Positions 17,624-28,190 of a DNA stretch of 64,000 bases are shown here, one piece after another. The translations under genes and the position numbers were made by a program. The stretch covers positions 682,001-746,000 of the forward strand of contig NZ_BAABED010000001.1 of the NCBI RefSeq assembly GCF_039539965.1, written 5' to 3'. The notes under the pieces were generated by a model. The model saw only the letters and a program-made list of their open reading frames with translations. It was not told the DNA's origin and did no database searches. Source of the DNA: Arthrobacter methylotrophus. Its GTDB lineage: Bacteria; Actinomycetota; Actinomycetes; Actinomycetales; Micrococcaceae. Numbering within the stretch: the stretch's first letter is position 1; the number at the start of each line of letters is the position of its first letter.

Positions 17624-19168
17624 ATGATCAGCGCCTTCACCGGAACACAGATCAGGGCAGCGGAACAACCGCTTCTCGATGCCGGAGAAGGCGCTGTTCT
17701 CATGCAGCGAGCGGCCCACGGACTGGCGAACGCCGTCGTAAATGAGCTCCGCTCGGAGGGCCGCCGCCTTTACGGATCGAGCGTCACCGTGCTGGCGGGC
17801 AAAGGGAACAACGGCGGGGACGGTCTTTTCGCCGCGGCAATCCTCGCACGCCGCGGAATGCGCACGACGGCGGTGCTCACCGCCGGTTCTGCCCATCCTG
17901 GCGCCCTGGGGGCCTTTGGCGCGGCCGGTGGACGTATCCACGTTTTGGACGAGAATAATGCCGAAGAGCTCGCCGTGCTCATCGCCGGAGACGATGTGGT
18001 CATCGATGCCATCCTTGGCACGGGCGCCCGCGGCGGCCTCGGCGGTCCGGCTGCGGAATTGATTGTGGCCTTGCAGGAGTTAAAGCCGAAGGTAGTTGTA
18101 GCCTGCGATGTCCCTAGCGGAGTGGACGCAGACACCGGCGAGGTCCACTGGCCCGTGCTGACGGCGCGGCTCACCGTGGCATTCGGGGCAGTCAAAGCGG
18201 GCCTCATGGCCGATCCTGGCGAGGGCTGTGCCGGCCGTGTCCTCCCGGTGCCCATCGGCATGGAAGATTCGCTTCCACTACCTGCCCTTCGCCGCCTCTC
18301 TGTCCGCGACGTGGCTGCTGTGCTGCCGAACCCCGGACGCCGGGTCCACAAATACACCAGGGGAGTCCTGGGCATTGTGGCCGGTTCCGAGCGCTACACA
18401 GGGGCAGCGGCTCTCTCGGTCGAGGCGGCCTCCGTCGCCGGCGCGGGAATGGTGCGGTACCTCGGCCCGGAGACGGTTGCACGCCAAGTTCTGGAGCGGA
18501 CCCCTGAAGCGATCTGGGAGCCGGGCGAGCCCGGCCGGGTCCAGGCGTGGCTGCTTGGGCCTGGACTGAACGGGACCGAGCAACTACAACGTGCCCGGGA
18601 CGTACTTGCCGCAGCGTCCGCCGCCGGCCAGCCCGCCGTCGTCGACGCCGGTGCCCTGGAGCTCCTGCCCGAACGCTGCCCGCCCCACTGGATCCTGACC
18701 CCGCACGCGGGAGAACTCGCTGCCCTTCTTGGCCGGGGCGAAGTGTGCGTGACGCGTGAGGATGTGGAATCGCGGACCTTGCATTTCGTGAGGCTCGCTG
18801 CCGAACACACCGGTGCCGTGGTCCTCCTCAAAGGTGCAACAACGTTGATTGCTTCCCCTTCCGGAGCGGTCTTCAGCCAGTCGGAGGGGTGCCCGTGGAT
18901 GTCCACTGCAGGCAGTGGAGATGTCCTGGGCGGGATACTTGGCGCCTTGGCGGCAACATATGCGGAGTCCGGCATGGACGACGACGGACCATTCGCAGCT
19001 CAGGGGATCGAGCCTGCGGAACGTTGGGCAGCAGCAGCGGCCGTCGGTGCGAGCATCCATGGAATGGCCGGCAGTGCCGCCTCGGCGGGTGGGCCGCTCA
19101 CGGCTTCCGACATCGTCCGGGCGGTCCCTGGCGTCTACCGAGCTCTCATGGAACATCGCACCAGATAA
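17624..19168 (+). CDS. nnr: Bifunctional NAD(P)HX epimerase and ADP-dependent dehydratase
   Basis: Repairs hydrated NAD(P)H. The 514 residues comprise a YjeF_N epimerase domain (about 1-215; GKGNNGGDGLFAA, CDVPSGVDADTG) and a ribokinase-like dehydratase domain (about 230-510; WILTPHAGELAALLG, VLLKGATTLIAS, STAGSGDVLGGILGAL). Both signatures are intact. The ATG at 17624 begins the conserved epimerase head and lies just after acpS; the frame is open further upstream but that part overlaps acpS. The fused form is the usual bacterial arrangement. Confidence 0.95.
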   Translation: MISAFTGTQIRAAEQPLLDAGEGAVLMQRAAHGLANAVVNELRSEGRRLYGSSVTVLAGKGNNGGDGLFAAAILARRGMRTTAVLTAGSAHPGALGAFGAAGGRIHVLDENNAEELAVLIAGDDVVIDAILGTGARGGLGGPAAELIVALQELKPKVVVACDVPSGVDADTGEVHWPVLTARLTVAFGAVKAGLMADPGEGCAGRVLPVPIGMEDSLPLPALRRLSVRDVAAVLPNPGRRVHKYTRGVLGIVAGSERYTGAAALSVEAASVAGAGMVRYLGPETVARQVLERTPEAIWEPGEPGRVQAWLLGPGLNGTEQLQRARDVLAAASAAGQPAVVDAGALELLPERCPPHWILTPHAGELAALLGRGEVCVTREDVESRTLHFVRLAAEHTGAVVLLKGATTLIASPSGAVFSQSEGCPWMSTAGSGDVLGGILGALAATYAESGMDDDGPFAAQGIEPAERWAAAAAVGASIHGMAGSAASAGGPLTASDIVRAVPGVYRALMEHRTR

Positions 19169-19242
19169 TCTCCGATGTTCTTTAAATGTCGCATAGTCTG
19201 GCTAGGCTTGCAGGAAGTTATCCGGCACGTGAAGGAGGACAC
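19151..19242 (+). promoter_or_regulatory. nnr 3' hairpin and glgX promoter/leader
   Basis: GAACATC (19151) and GATGTTC (19174-19180) followed by TTTAAA form a weak hairpin spanning the nnr stop. TAGTCT at 19194-19199 is a plausible -10 box, giving a short glgX leader that carries GAAGGAGGAC (19231-19240), a strong ribosome binding site. Confidence 0.5.
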
Positions 19243-21591
19243 ATGGACGTTTGGCCAGGATCCGCGTATCCGTTGGGTGCTACTTTCGATGGCACGGGGA
19301 CGAATTTCGCGTTGTTCAGCGAAAAAGCGGAGAAGGTGGAGTTGTGTCTCTTTGACGAGGACGGTAATGAGGTCAGCTATACCGTCAGCGAGGTGGATGG
19401 TTATGTGTGGCATTGTTATCTTCCGCATGTTCAGCCGGGGCAGAAGTACGGGTACCGGGTGCATGGTTTGTATGATCCTGCTGCGGGTCAGCGTTTCAAT
19501 CCGAACAAGCTTCTGCTGGATCCTTATGCCAAGGCTGTGCATCGGCAGATCGATTGGGATCCGGCTCTTTTCTCTTACAACATGGGGGATCCTGATTCCC
19601 GGAATGATAAGGATTCCGCGCCGCACATGATGATGGGTGTGGTGATCAATCCGTTTTTCGATTGGGCCGGTGATCAGCAGCTTCGGATCCCGTATCACCG
19701 TTCGGTGATTTATGAGGCGCATGTGAAGGGCCTGACGCAGCTTCACCCGGAGGTGCCCGGTGAGCAGCGCGGTACGTATGCCGGTGTCGCGCATCCGGCG
19801 GTGGTTGCCCATTTGAAGAAGCTGGGGGTCACGGCTATCGAGCTGATGCCGGTCCATCAGTTCACGAACGACGGTATTCTGCAGGACAGGGGGTTGAATA
19901 ATTACTGGGGGTATAACACCATCGGGTTCTTCGCTCCGCATAATGGTTATAGCTCCAAGGGTGATACCGGCCAGCAGGTGCAGGACTTCAAGGCGATGGT
20001 CAGGGCTTTGCATACGGCGGGTATCGAGGTCATTCTCGATGTGGTGTATAACCACACGGCCGAGGGTAATCATCTGGGGCCCACCTTGTCGTTCAAGGGG
20101 ATCGATAATTCCGCGTATTACCGTCTGGTGGAGGGTGATCTCAAGCATTACATGGATTACACGGGGACGGGCAACTCGTTGAACGTGCGCAGCCCGCATT
20201 CCTTGCAGTTGCTGATGGATTCTTTGCGTTATTGGGTGACGGAGATGCATGTGGATGGTTTCCGTTTTGATCTTGCCTCCACGTTGGCGCGGGAGTTTTA
20301 TGATGTGGACAAGCTCTCGACGTTCTTTGAATTGATCCAGCAGGATCCGGTGGTCTCGCAGGTGAAGTTGATTGCGGAGCCTTGGGATGTGGGTCCGGGC
20401 GGGTATCAGGTGGGGAATTTCCCGCCGCAGTGGACGGAGTGGAATGGCCAGTACCGGGACACGGTGCGTGATTTCTGGCGGGGGGAGCCTTCCACGCTGG
20501 GTGAGTTCGCTTCGCGGTTGACTGGTTCGGCGGACCTTTACGAGCATTCGGGGCGGCGTCCGGTGGCTTCGATCAATTTCGTCACGGCCCATGACGGGTT
20601 CACGTTGGCTGACCTTGTTTCGTATAACGAGAAGCACAACGAGGCCAACGGTGAGGGTAACAATGACGGGGAGTCTCATAACCGTTCCTGGAATTGCGGG
20701 GTTGAGGGGCCCACGGAGGATCCGAAGGTCCTGGGTCTGCGGGCCCGTCAGCAGCGGAACTTCATTGCGTCCATGCTGCTTTCCCAGGGTGTTCCGATGC
20801 TGTTGCATGGTGATGAGCTGGGCCGGTCGCAGCGGGGGAATAACAACGGTTATTGCCAGGACTCGGAGTTGACGTGGATCAATTGGGAGAGTGTGGATCA
20901 GCCGTTGGTGGAGTTCACGGCGGCGGTCAGTGCGTTGCGGGCCAAGCACCCCACGTTCCGGCGGAGCCGGTTCTTTGATGGCCGTCCGGTGCTTCGGGGG
21001 GAAGGCGAGAGGCTTCCGGATATCGTGTGGCTGGACGTGGACGGGACCACGATGACGCCCTCGGACTGGGACAGCGGTTTCGGTCGCTCCGTGGGGGTGT
21101 TCCTCAACGGTGACGGGATCCGTGGCCGGGATAACCAGGGGCGCCGGATCAAGGACGTTAATTTCCTGCTGTACTTCAACGCCCACGACGATGAAGTCGG
21201 TTTCAGGGTTCCCTCGGACGAATACGCGCCCGCGTGGGACATCATCATCGATACCGCTGGCGGCGGAGCCGACACCGAACCCGTACTGGCGGAAACCGTC
21301 CTCGGTGTCGGGGCCAAATCGCTCGTGGTCTTGCGGGCACACAGCGTGCCGGACACGGACCCGGACCACTCCGTCGCCGCTTCCCTGGCCGCCTTGTCGC
21401 AGACAACCACGCCCGAAACGGCTTCCTTGACGGCACCAGCCACGCCGGCACCGACTGAGCCCGCTTCCGGAAGCGAGCCTGCCTCCGGAAGCAAGGTCGC
21501 CTCCGGAAGCAAGGCTGCCGCCGATGCCAAGCCCCCTGCCGCGCCGAAGAAGCCCAGAAAGCCACGCGTCCCCAAGAACGGGAAATCATGA
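19243..21591 (+). CDS. glgX: Glycogen debranching enzyme GlgX
   Basis: GH13 isoamylase-type debrancher (782 residues) that releases linear maltodextrins from glycogen for TreY. It has an N-terminal CBM48 ([17 protein letters not shown]), then GH13 regions: [20 protein letters not shown] with the nucleophile Asp, a general acid Glu in [14 protein letters not shown], and [10 protein letters not shown]. The ATG at 19243 follows GAAGGAGGAC; an in-frame ATG at 19186 would add 19 atypical residues. Two oddities: the last ~50 residues are an Ala/Ser/Lys-rich tail with three ASGS repeats, and codon use up to about 21050 favours G/T-ending codons, unlike the flanking genes. The stop overlaps treY by 4 bp. 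Confidence 0.95.
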   Translation: MDVWPGSAYPLGATFDGTGTNFALFSEKAEKVELCLFDEDGNEVSYTVSEVDGYVWHCYLPHVQPGQKYGYRVHGLYDPAAGQRFNPNKLLLDPYAKAVHRQIDWDPALFSYNMGDPDSRNDKDSAPHMMMGVVINPFFDWAGDQQLRIPYHRSVIYEAHVKGLTQLHPEVPGEQRGTYAGVAHPAVVAHLKKLGVTAIELMPVHQFTNDGILQDRGLNNYWGYNTIGFFAPHNGYSSKGDTGQQVQDFKAMVRALHTAGIEVILDVVYNHTAEGNHLGPTLSFKGIDNSAYYRLVEGDLKHYMDYTGTGNSLNVRSPHSLQLLMDSLRYWVTEMHVDGFRFDLASTLAREFYDVDKLSTFFELIQQDPVVSQVKLIAEPWDVGPGGYQVGNFPPQWTEWNGQYRDTVRDFWRGEPSTLGEFASRLTGSADLYEHSGRRPVASINFVTAHDGFTLADLVSYNEKHNEANGEGNNDGESHNRSWNCGVEGPTEDPKVLGLRARQQRNFIASMLLSQGVPMLLHGDELGRSQRGNNNGYCQDSELTWINWESVDQPLVEFTAAVSALRAKHPTFRRSRFFDGRPVLRGEGERLPDIVWLDVDGTTMTPSDWDSGFGRSVGVFLNGDGIRGRDNQGRRIKDVNFLLYFNAHDDEVGFRVPSDEYAPAWDIIIDTAGGGADTEPVLAETVLGVGAKSLVVLRAHSVPDTDPDHSVAASLAALSQTTTPETASLTAPATPAPTEPASGSEPASGSKVASGSKAAADAKPPAAPKKPRKPRVPKNGKS

Positions 21592-23900
21592 GGACGCCGG
21601 CCTCCACGTACCGGCTCCAGATCCGTTCCTCGTTCACGCTCCAGGACGCGGCAGCTCTCACGGACTATCTACGCGAGCTCGGGGTCGACTGGGTGTACTT
21701 GTCGCCCATCCTGACGGCGGAGGAAGGCTCGGACCACGGTTACGACGTGACCGACCCCTCCGCCGTTGATGCTTCCCGTGGCGGGGCGGAAGGGCTCGCC
21801 GCAGTCTCCAAGGCGGCACGGGAAGCCGGACTCGGGGTCCTGGTGGACATTGTTCCCAACCACATGGGCGTTGCGTCGCCTCCGCAAAACGCCTGGTGGT
21901 GGTCGCTCCTCAAAGAAGGCAAGACTTCCCGTTACGCGGAAGCATTCGACGTCGATTGGGACTTCGGCGGCGGAAAGCTACGGCTCCCGGTTCTCGGCAG
22001 CGACGACGACCTCGACAAACTGGAAGTGGTCGACGGCGAAATGCGCTACTTCGACCATCGGTACCCGCTGGCCGACGGCAGCTACGCCCCCGGTGACACC
22101 GCCCGGGACATCCATGCACGTCAGCATTACGAACTGATCGGCTGGCGGCGGGCCGACGACGAACTGAATTACCGCCGATTCTTCGCGGTCAACACTTTGG
22201 CCGGGATCCGCGTGGAAATCCCCTGGGTTTTCGAGGAATCCCACGCCGAGGTCTCCCGCTGGTTCCGCGACGGACTCGTGGACGGGCTGAGGATCGACCA
22301 CCCTGACGGGCTCGCGGATCCGGCCGGATACTTGGCCCGCCTGAAGGAGACCACAGCCGGCTCCTATGTGCTCATAGAGAAGATCCTGGAGCCGGGGGAG
22401 GAACTTCCGGAGAATTTCGATTGCGAAGGAACCACCGGCTATGACGCACTCGCCGACGTCGACCGCCTTTTCGTTGATCCCGACGCCGAGGCACCGCTGG
22501 ACGCCCTGGACGCAAGGCTCCGGGGCACCCAGTCACCGGCTGATTACCAGGCCATGATCCACGGGACCAAGCGGCGCATCACCGACGGCATCCTGCACTC
22601 GGAAATTCTGCGGCTTGCGAGGCTCGTCCCGGAGTCGCCGGAGCTTCCTCGGCGTGAAGTGGCCGATGCGCTGGCCGAGGTCATTGCCTCCTTCCCCGTT
22701 TACCGAAGCTACCTACCGTTCGGCAAAGACATCGTGGTGGAGGCCGTTGAGCGTTCCGCCCAGACCAGGCCGGAGCTCGGAAGAGTCCTCGATGCGCTGC
22801 TTCCGCTGCTGCTCGACGCTACCGGTGAACTGGGCTGCCGGTTCCAACAAACCTCAGGCATGGTCATGGCAAAAGGCGTGGAAGACACCGCGTTCTTCCG
22901 CTACACGCGTCTTGGAACGCTGACCGAGGTTGGAGCGGACCCCACGGAATTCGCCCTGTCCCCGGCTGGATTCCATGACCGGATGGTGCGCCGCCAGGAA
23001 CGGCTCCGGCTGTCCATGACCACGCTGACCACGCACGACACGAAGCGCAGCGAAGACACCCGGGCCAGGATCTCCGCTATCTCAGAGGCAATCCCCGAGT
23101 GGGAAGCATTCGTGGACAGGATGCAAGAACTTGCTCCGATTCCCGACGGACCCCTCGCAGCCCTCGTGTGGCAATCCATGACGGGCGCTTGGCCAGCCAG
23201 TCGCGAACGCCTTCACGGCTACGTCGTCAAGGCGGCACGCGAGGCCGGTAACTCCACCAGCTGGACGGAGCCGGACGAAGGATTCGAAGCGAGCCTCACC
23301 TCCGCCGTCGACGCAGTCTTCGATATTCCGGAGGCCTCGGCCGCACTGGAAGGGTTCGTGGCCCTTTTGGAACCGTACGGGACGTCCAACTCGTTGTCGG
23401 CCAAGATTGTCCAGCTGACCATGCCGGGCGTACCGGACGTCTACCAAGGGACTGAGTTGTGGGACCGTTCGCTCACCGATCCGGACAACCGCCGCCCGGT
23501 CGATTTCGAACGGCGCAGGGCCGCGCTTGCAGCCCTTGACGCCGGTGCCCCAACTGAGGTGCGGGACGAACTGGCTAAGCTGCTGCTGACTTCCCGGGCG
23601 CTGCGCCTGCGTCGCGACCGGCCTGAGCTCTTCGGTGGTTACAGTCCTGTCAATGCCGACGGGCCCGCGGCCGAACATCTGATCGCCTTCGACCGCGGCG
23701 CGGCCGGCTCCGGCGCCATCACTCTAGCCACCAGGCTCCCGCGGAAGCTTGAGCTGAGTGGCGGATGGCAGGACACCTCCATCCAACTGAAACACGCGGT
23801 CCATGACACGCTCACGGGCAACAGCTACCCAGCAGGCGAGGCGCAGCTCACACGCCTTCTGTCGAGGTTCCCGGTGGCCCTGCTCATACCGGTCACCTAG
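21588..23900 (+). CDS. treY: Malto-oligosyltrehalose synthase
   Basis: GH13 intramolecular transglucosidase that turns the reducing end of a maltodextrin into a trehalosyl unit. The 770-residue length fits. It begins with the TreY signature [16 protein letters not shown], then [24 protein letters not shown], a Glu-containing [26 protein letters not shown] and [11 protein letters not shown]. It overlaps glgX (ATGA) and precedes treZ by 57 bp, giving the complete glycogen-to-trehalose cassette. Confidence 0.96.
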   Translation: MRTPASTYRLQIRSSFTLQDAAALTDYLRELGVDWVYLSPILTAEEGSDHGYDVTDPSAVDASRGGAEGLAAVSKAAREAGLGVLVDIVPNHMGVASPPQNAWWWSLLKEGKTSRYAEAFDVDWDFGGGKLRLPVLGSDDDLDKLEVVDGEMRYFDHRYPLADGSYAPGDTARDIHARQHYELIGWRRADDELNYRRFFAVNTLAGIRVEIPWVFEESHAEVSRWFRDGLVDGLRIDHPDGLADPAGYLARLKETTAGSYVLIEKILEPGEELPENFDCEGTTGYDALADVDRLFVDPDAEAPLDALDARLRGTQSPADYQAMIHGTKRRITDGILHSEILRLARLVPESPELPRREVADALAEVIASFPVYRSYLPFGKDIVVEAVERSAQTRPELGRVLDALLPLLLDATGELGCRFQQTSGMVMAKGVEDTAFFRYTRLGTLTEVGADPTEFALSPAGFHDRMVRRQERLRLSMTTLTTHDTKRSEDTRARISAISEAIPEWEAFVDRMQELAPIPDGPLAALVWQSMTGAWPASRERLHGYVVKAAREAGNSTSWTEPDEGFEASLTSAVDAVFDIPEASAALEGFVALLEPYGTSNSLSAKIVQLTMPGVPDVYQGTELWDRSLTDPDNRRPVDFERRRAALAALDAGAPTEVRDELAKLLLTSRALRLRRDRPELFGGYSPVNADGPAAEHLIAFDRGAAGSGAITLATRLPRKLELSGGWQDTSIQLKHAVHDTLTGNSYPAGEAQLTRLLSRFPVALLIPVT

Positions 23901-23957
23901 CCAGGCCACTAACAACTGCCGACAAGCGATGTCCGAACAAGACGACGAGGGGGAACC

Positions 23958-25736
23958 ATGCCTGAGACGAGCAGCACGCGGAAAGGATTCGAGGTGTGGG
24001 CCCCGTTTGCAGAGTCCGTCACTCTGCTCGCAGCGGGCCAGCACCACGAAATGAGATCGCTTGACGACGGCGTCACTGGCTGGTGGACGGCGGACGTAGC
24101 CAGGGAGGGCGGGACTGACTACGGTTATCTGGTTGACGGAAAGGGGCCCTTTCCCGATCCGAGATCGCAGAGACAGCCAAACAGCGTCCATGGCTTGTCC
24201 CGTACGTTCGACGCCTCGTCCTACGCCTGGAACGACGCGGAATGGGCCGGGCGCGGGCTTGGCGGCGCCGTCATCTACGAGCTTCACCTGGGAACATTCA
24301 CACCGGCGGGCACCTTGGACGCGGCAGCCGAAAAGCTCGATTACCTGGCTGAGCTGGGAATCGACTTCGTGGAACTCCTGCCCGTCAACGCCTTCAATGG
24401 CGACCACAACTGGGGCTACGACGGCGTCCTGTGGTTCGCCGTCCACGAAGCCTACGGGGGACCGGAGGCTTATCAGCGGTTTGTTGATGCCGCGCATGGT
24501 GCCGGACTCGGCGTCATCCAGGACGTGGTCTACAACCATCTTGGGCCCAGCGGAAACTACCTGCCCAAGTTCGGCCCCTACCTAAAATCCGGTGAAGGCA
24601 ACAGCTGGGGCGATTCGGTGAATCTGGACGGCCCCGGCTCGGACGAAGTCCGCCAATACATTCTGGACAATGCCGCCATGTGGTTGAACGATCTCCACGT
24701 GGACGGGCTGCGCCTGGACGCCGTGCACGCCCTCCGTGACGAAAGGGCCGTCCATATCCTGGAGGACCTTGCCGGCCTTGCGGACGGCATCGAAGCCGAA
24801 ACCGGCATCCCCAAGACCTTGATCGCTGAATCAGACCTCAATAATCCGCGCCTTATCTACCGCAGGGACACCAACGGTTACGGCCTGGAGGGGCAGTGGA
24901 GCGACGACTTCCACCACGCCGTCCACGTGAACCTCACCGGTGAGACCGCCGGCTATTACGCCGATTTTGATTCTTTGGCGGCCTTGGCCAAAGTCCTTGA
25001 ACACGGATATTTCCACGATGGCAGCTACTCGAGCTTCCGCGGCAGGCATCATGGCCGGCCCATTCGCACAGGCCTGGCGCATCCTGCGGCGCTCGTGGTG
25101 TGCAGTCAGAACCACGATCAAATCGGTAACCGTGCCGCGGGTGACCGCCTCAGCGCAAGCCTGTCCTACGGCAGGCTGGCACTGGCCGCCGTGTTGACCA
25201 TGACCTCTCCGTTCACCCCGATGTTGTTCATGGGCGAAGAGTTCGGCGCTTCCACGCCCTGGCAGTTCTTCACCTCGCATCCCGAAGAATGGCTGGCTGA
25301 AGCTACTGCGAACGGCCGCCTCAAGGAATTCGAACGGATGGGTTGGGACCCGGCCTTGGTGCCCAACCCCCAGGACCCGGAGACCTTCACGCGTTCGAAG
25401 CTCAAGTGGGAGGAAGTCCACGACGGCGATCACGCCCGGCTGTTGGAGCTTTACCGTGCCTTGGCGAACCTCAGGCGCTCGACGCCGGAGCTCGCCGGCG
25501 GCGGATTCACCGACACCCACGTTGACTTCAGCGAAGAGGACCACTGGCTGGTTCTCAGCCGGGGCGCCGTGAGGGTCGCATGCAACTTCGGGGACCGAGC
25601 CGTGACGAAGGCGATCGACGGCGAACTCTTGCTCGCCACGGACCCTTCGGCCGACGTCGGGAACGGAACGCTGACGATCCCGGCGGAGAGCGCCGCCGTC
25701 GTACGCCTTCCCGCACGGGAGCTGGTGGCAGGATAG
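23958..25736 (+). CDS. treZ: Malto-oligosyltrehalose trehalohydrolase
   Basis: Releases free trehalose from the TreY product. 592 residues: an N-terminal beta domain ([14 protein letters not shown]), then the GH13 barrel with [26 protein letters not shown] (nucleophile Asp), [10 protein letters not shown] (acid/base Glu), and [33 protein letters not shown] near 415 is typical of TreZ. The ATG at 23958 follows a GAGGGGGAA ribosome binding site. It is the last pathway gene of the trehalose cluster. Confidence 0.95.
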   Translation: MPETSSTRKGFEVWAPFAESVTLLAAGQHHEMRSLDDGVTGWWTADVAREGGTDYGYLVDGKGPFPDPRSQRQPNSVHGLSRTFDASSYAWNDAEWAGRGLGGAVIYELHLGTFTPAGTLDAAAEKLDYLAELGIDFVELLPVNAFNGDHNWGYDGVLWFAVHEAYGGPEAYQRFVDAAHGAGLGVIQDVVYNHLGPSGNYLPKFGPYLKSGEGNSWGDSVNLDGPGSDEVRQYILDNAAMWLNDLHVDGLRLDAVHALRDERAVHILEDLAGLADGIEAETGIPKTLIAESDLNNPRLIYRRDTNGYGLEGQWSDDFHHAVHVNLTGETAGYYADFDSLAALAKVLEHGYFHDGSYSSFRGRHHGRPIRTGLAHPAALVVCSQNHDQIGNRAAGDRLSASLSYGRLALAAVLTMTSPFTPMLFMGEEFGASTPWQFFTSHPEEWLAEATANGRLKEFERMGWDPALVPNPQDPETFTRSKLKWEEVHDGDHARLLELYRALANLRRSTPELAGGGFTDTHVDFSEEDHWLVLSRGAVRVACNFGDRAVTKAIDGELLLATDPSADVGNGTLTIPAESAAVVRLPARELVAG

Positions 25737-25741
25737 TGCGT

Positions 25742-26779
25742 ATGACTTATTCGGCTGCGGAAAACCGCTATGAAACCATGCCCTACCGTCGCGTCGGACG
25801 AAGCGGTCTCAAACTTCCCGCCATTTCGTTGGGACTGTGGCACAACTTCGGTGACGACAAGCGATTCGAGGAGCAGCGTGCCATCCTGCGCCGTGCTTTC
25901 GACCTTGGGGTGAATCACTTCGACCTCGCCAACAACTATGGTCCGCCGGACGGTTCTGCCGAAACGAACTTCGGACGCCACCTGAAGGACGACTTCAAGC
26001 CATACCGCGATGAACTCGTCATTTCCACCAAGGCCGGTTACTACATGTGGCCCGGCCCCTACGGGGAATGGGGCTCCCGTAAGTACCTCCTTTCCAGCCT
26101 GGACCAGTCTCTGCAACGCATGGGCCTGGACTACGTGGACATCTTCTACAGCCACAGGCCGGATCCTGAAACACCCCTTGAAGAAACCATGGGCGCACTG
26201 GACTACGCCGTCCGTTCCGGTAAGGCGCTGTACGCGGGTATCTCCTCCTATACTCCGGAACAGACTCTCGAAGCCGCCCGGATCCTCAAGGAGATGGGCA
26301 CGCCGCTGCTCATCCACCAGCCCAGCTATTCCATGCTCAACCGCTGGACCGAGAATGGCTCGCCGAACCTCTACGAAACTCTTGACCAGGTGGGTGCCGG
26401 ATCCATCGCTTTCTCCCCGCTGGCGCAGGGGATGCTGAGCGACCGGTACTTGAACGGCATCCCGGCAGATTCGCGAGCGGCCAAGGAACGGTTCCTGTCC
26501 GAATCGGCGCTCAGCGAGGAAAAGCTGGACCGGGTACGGGGATTGAACGCGATCGCCGAAGGACGCGGGCAGACCCTCGCGCAGATGGCTATCGCCTGGA
26601 TCCTGCGCGAACAGCCCAAGGGCTCATCCGTGACCTCGGCCTTGGTGGGTGCGTCAAGTGTCGCGCAGCTGGAGGACACGCTGTCCGCCATCAACAACCT
26701 CGACTTCTCATCAGAGGAACTGACCGCCATTGACGAGTTCGCCGTCGAATCCGACATCAATCTGTGGGCGCAGAAGTAG
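25742..26779 (+). CDS. Aldo/keto reductase, YghZ/L-glyceraldehyde 3-phosphate reductase type
   Basis: NADPH-dependent carbonyl reductase of the AKR14-like group (345 residues). It has MPYRRVGRSGLKLPAISLGLWHNFGD, FDLANNYGPPDGSAE (catalytic Asp/Tyr), the catalytic Lys in VISTKAGYYMWPGPYGEWGSRK (in two parts), HRPDPETPLEETM, and SALVGASSVAQLED for coenzyme binding. The tetrad Asp-Tyr-Lys-His is complete. ATG at 25742 is 6 bp after the treZ stop; an in-frame GTG at 25736 overlapping that stop is also possible. Members detoxify aldehydes such as methylglyoxal; a tie to trehalose metabolism is only positional. Confidence 0.88.
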   Translation: MTYSAAENRYETMPYRRVGRSGLKLPAISLGLWHNFGDDKRFEEQRAILRRAFDLGVNHFDLANNYGPPDGSAETNFGRHLKDDFKPYRDELVISTKAGYYMWPGPYGEWGSRKYLLSSLDQSLQRMGLDYVDIFYSHRPDPETPLEETMGALDYAVRSGKALYAGISSYTPEQTLEAARILKEMGTPLLIHQPSYSMLNRWTENGSPNLYETLDQVGAGSIAFSPLAQGMLSDRYLNGIPADSRAAKERFLSESALSEEKLDRVRGLNAIAEGRGQTLAQMAIAWILREQPKGSSVTSALVGASSVAQLEDTLSAINNLDFSSEELTAIDEFAVESDINLWAQK

Positions 26780-26791
26780 ATTCGGAAACTT

Positions 26792-26839
26792 AACACAAGT
26801 GCGGGGTCGGCTGGGAACAAAGACGGCCCCGTGCGTGTT
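26792..26839 (+). terminator. Probable terminator after the aldo/keto reductase
   Basis: AACAC...CGGGGtCG and CGgCCCCG...GTGTT can pair in an imperfect stem of about 13 bp. No T-run follows. It separates the trehalose/AKR cluster from ino1. Confidence 0.5.
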
Positions 26840-26944
26840 GGTTACAATGCAAAGAGCGCCGAATGGCGCTGTGCCTTTAAGTCGCCGTCATACACTCATG
26901 TACTGACGCGCCAGGCACCTGAGGTTAGTTCTCAAAGGAGTTCC
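26840..26944 (+). promoter_or_regulatory. ino1 promoter and leader
   Basis: TACAAT at 26843-26848 is a good -10 candidate; a small hairpin AGCGCC-gaat-GGCGCT (26855-26870) lies where transcription would start and could be an operator. TCAAAGGAG (26932-26940) is the ribosome binding site for the GTG at 26945. The roughly 90-nt leader is longer than for most genes here. Confidence 0.5.
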
Positions 26945-28030
26945 GTGTCTTCACATCCGATTCGTGTCGCCATTGTCGGTGTAGGTAACTGCGCCGCTTC
27001 GCTGGTCCAAGGTGTCCACTACTATCGCGATGCCGACCCCCAGGCCACGATCCCAGGTCTGATGCACGTCGAGTTCGGCAAGTACCACGTCAACGATGTC
27101 CAGTTCGTCGCTGCTTTCGATGTCGATAGCAAGAAGGTCGGCCTGGATCTCGCAGACGCCATTGGCGCGAGTGAAAACAACACCATCAAGATCGCCGATG
27201 TCCCCGAGCTCGGGGTGAAAGTCCAGCGTGGCCACACCTTGGACGGCCTGGGCAAGTACTACCGCGAGACCATTGTCGAGGCCCCGGAGGAGACTGTGGA
27301 CATCGTGGCCGCGCTGCGCGAGGCCAAGGCCGACGTCATGGTCTGCTACTTGCCGGTTGGCTCCGAGGAAGCCGCGCACTTCTACGCGCAGTGCGCCATC
27401 GACGCCGGTGTGGCTTTCGTCAACGCGTTGCCGGTCTTCATTGCGGGTACCAAGGAATGGGCCGACAAGTTCACGGCGGCCGGCGTGCCGATCGTCGGTG
27501 ACGACATCAAGAGCCAGATCGGCGCCACCATCACGCACCGCGTCATGGCCAAGCTCTTCGAAGACCGTGGCGTCACATTGGACCGCACGTACCAGCTGAA
27601 CGTCGGCGGCAACATGGACTTCAAGAATATGCTGGAGCGCGACCGCCTGGAGTCCAAGAAGATCTCCAAGACCCGGGCCGTGACCTCCAACGTCGAAGCC
27701 AAGCTCCACGCAGACGATGTCCACATCGGGCCGTCCGATTATGTTGCGTGGCTCGATGACCGCAAGTGGGCGTTCGTCCGTCTTGAAGGCCGCAACTTCG
27801 GCGATGCCCCGGTTTCGCTTGAGTACAAGCTTGAGGTCTGGGACTCCCCGAACTCCGCAGGTGTCATCATCGATGCCATCCGCGCCGCCAAGATCGGCCT
27901 GGACCGTGGCATCGGCGGCCCGCTGCTGTCCGCGTCCAGCTACTTCATGAAGTCTCCGCCGGAGCAGTTCAACGACGATCTCGCCCGCGAAAAGGTCGAA
28001 GCCTTCATCCGCGGAGACGTCGAGCGCTAA
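26945..28030 (+). CDS. ino1: Myo-inositol-1-phosphate synthase
   Basis: Converts glucose-6-phosphate to L-myo-inositol-1-phosphate using NAD, the precursor of phosphatidylinositol and mycothiol. The 361-residue protein is the short prokaryotic type: Rossmann loop [57 protein letters not shown], and [12 protein letters not shown]. The start is GTG behind AAAGGAG. mshA, which uses inositol-1-phosphate, is 3 kb downstream on the other strand. A paired GGACGCTCGCTCAC repeat begins 10 bp after the stop. Confidence 0.96.
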   Translation: MSSHPIRVAIVGVGNCAASLVQGVHYYRDADPQATIPGLMHVEFGKYHVNDVQFVAAFDVDSKKVGLDLADAIGASENNTIKIADVPELGVKVQRGHTLDGLGKYYRETIVEAPEETVDIVAALREAKADVMVCYLPVGSEEAAHFYAQCAIDAGVAFVNALPVFIAGTKEWADKFTAAGVPIVGDDIKSQIGATITHRVMAKLFEDRGVTLDRTYQLNVGGNMDFKNMLERDRLESKKISKTRAVTSNVEAKLHADDVHIGPSDYVAWLDDRKWAFVRLEGRNFGDAPVSLEYKLEVWDSPNSAGVIIDAIRAAKIGLDRGIGGPLLSASSYFMKSPPEQFNDDLAREKVEAFIRGDVER

Positions 28031-28040
28031 CCATCCTCCC

Positions 28041-28190
28041 GGACGCTCGCTCACTTATGCGGCGTTTTTGACGGACGCTCACTCACTTATATGTGAGTGA
28101 GCGTCCGTCGTTTAAGCGCTCCCGTTGCAGCGGCACGTCGAGCCGACGCTCGCTCATTTTTGGTGGGTTTTCGACGGACGCTCGCTCACT
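28041..28190. repeat. Cluster of 32-bp-period GGACGCTCGCTCAC repeats with a 40-bp palindrome
   Basis: Heads GGACGCTC[G/A]CTCAC start at 28041, 28073, 28144 (CGACGCTCGCTCAT) and 28176, as two direct pairs with exactly 32 bp between heads; the 3' end of the unit, GTTTT[T/C]GAC, is also shared. The 28073 copy is mirrored by an inverted copy: GACGGACGCTCACTCAC (28070-28086), TTATAT, GTGAGTGAGCGTCCGTC (28093-28109), a perfect 17-bp stem. Related pairs lie at 29232-29290 and 31030-31086. Confidence 0.85.

Noticed and set aside
19135..21369. A 744-codon open frame on the minus strand opposite glgX
   Set aside because: His/Arg/Ile/Pro-rich translation without motifs, antisense to intact glgX; its openness follows from the unusual codon use there.
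28041..28190. CRISPR array suggested by regularly spaced repeats
   Set aside because: Only pairs of short heads with divergent interiors, in both orientations; no array of identical repeats with unique spacers and no cas genes.
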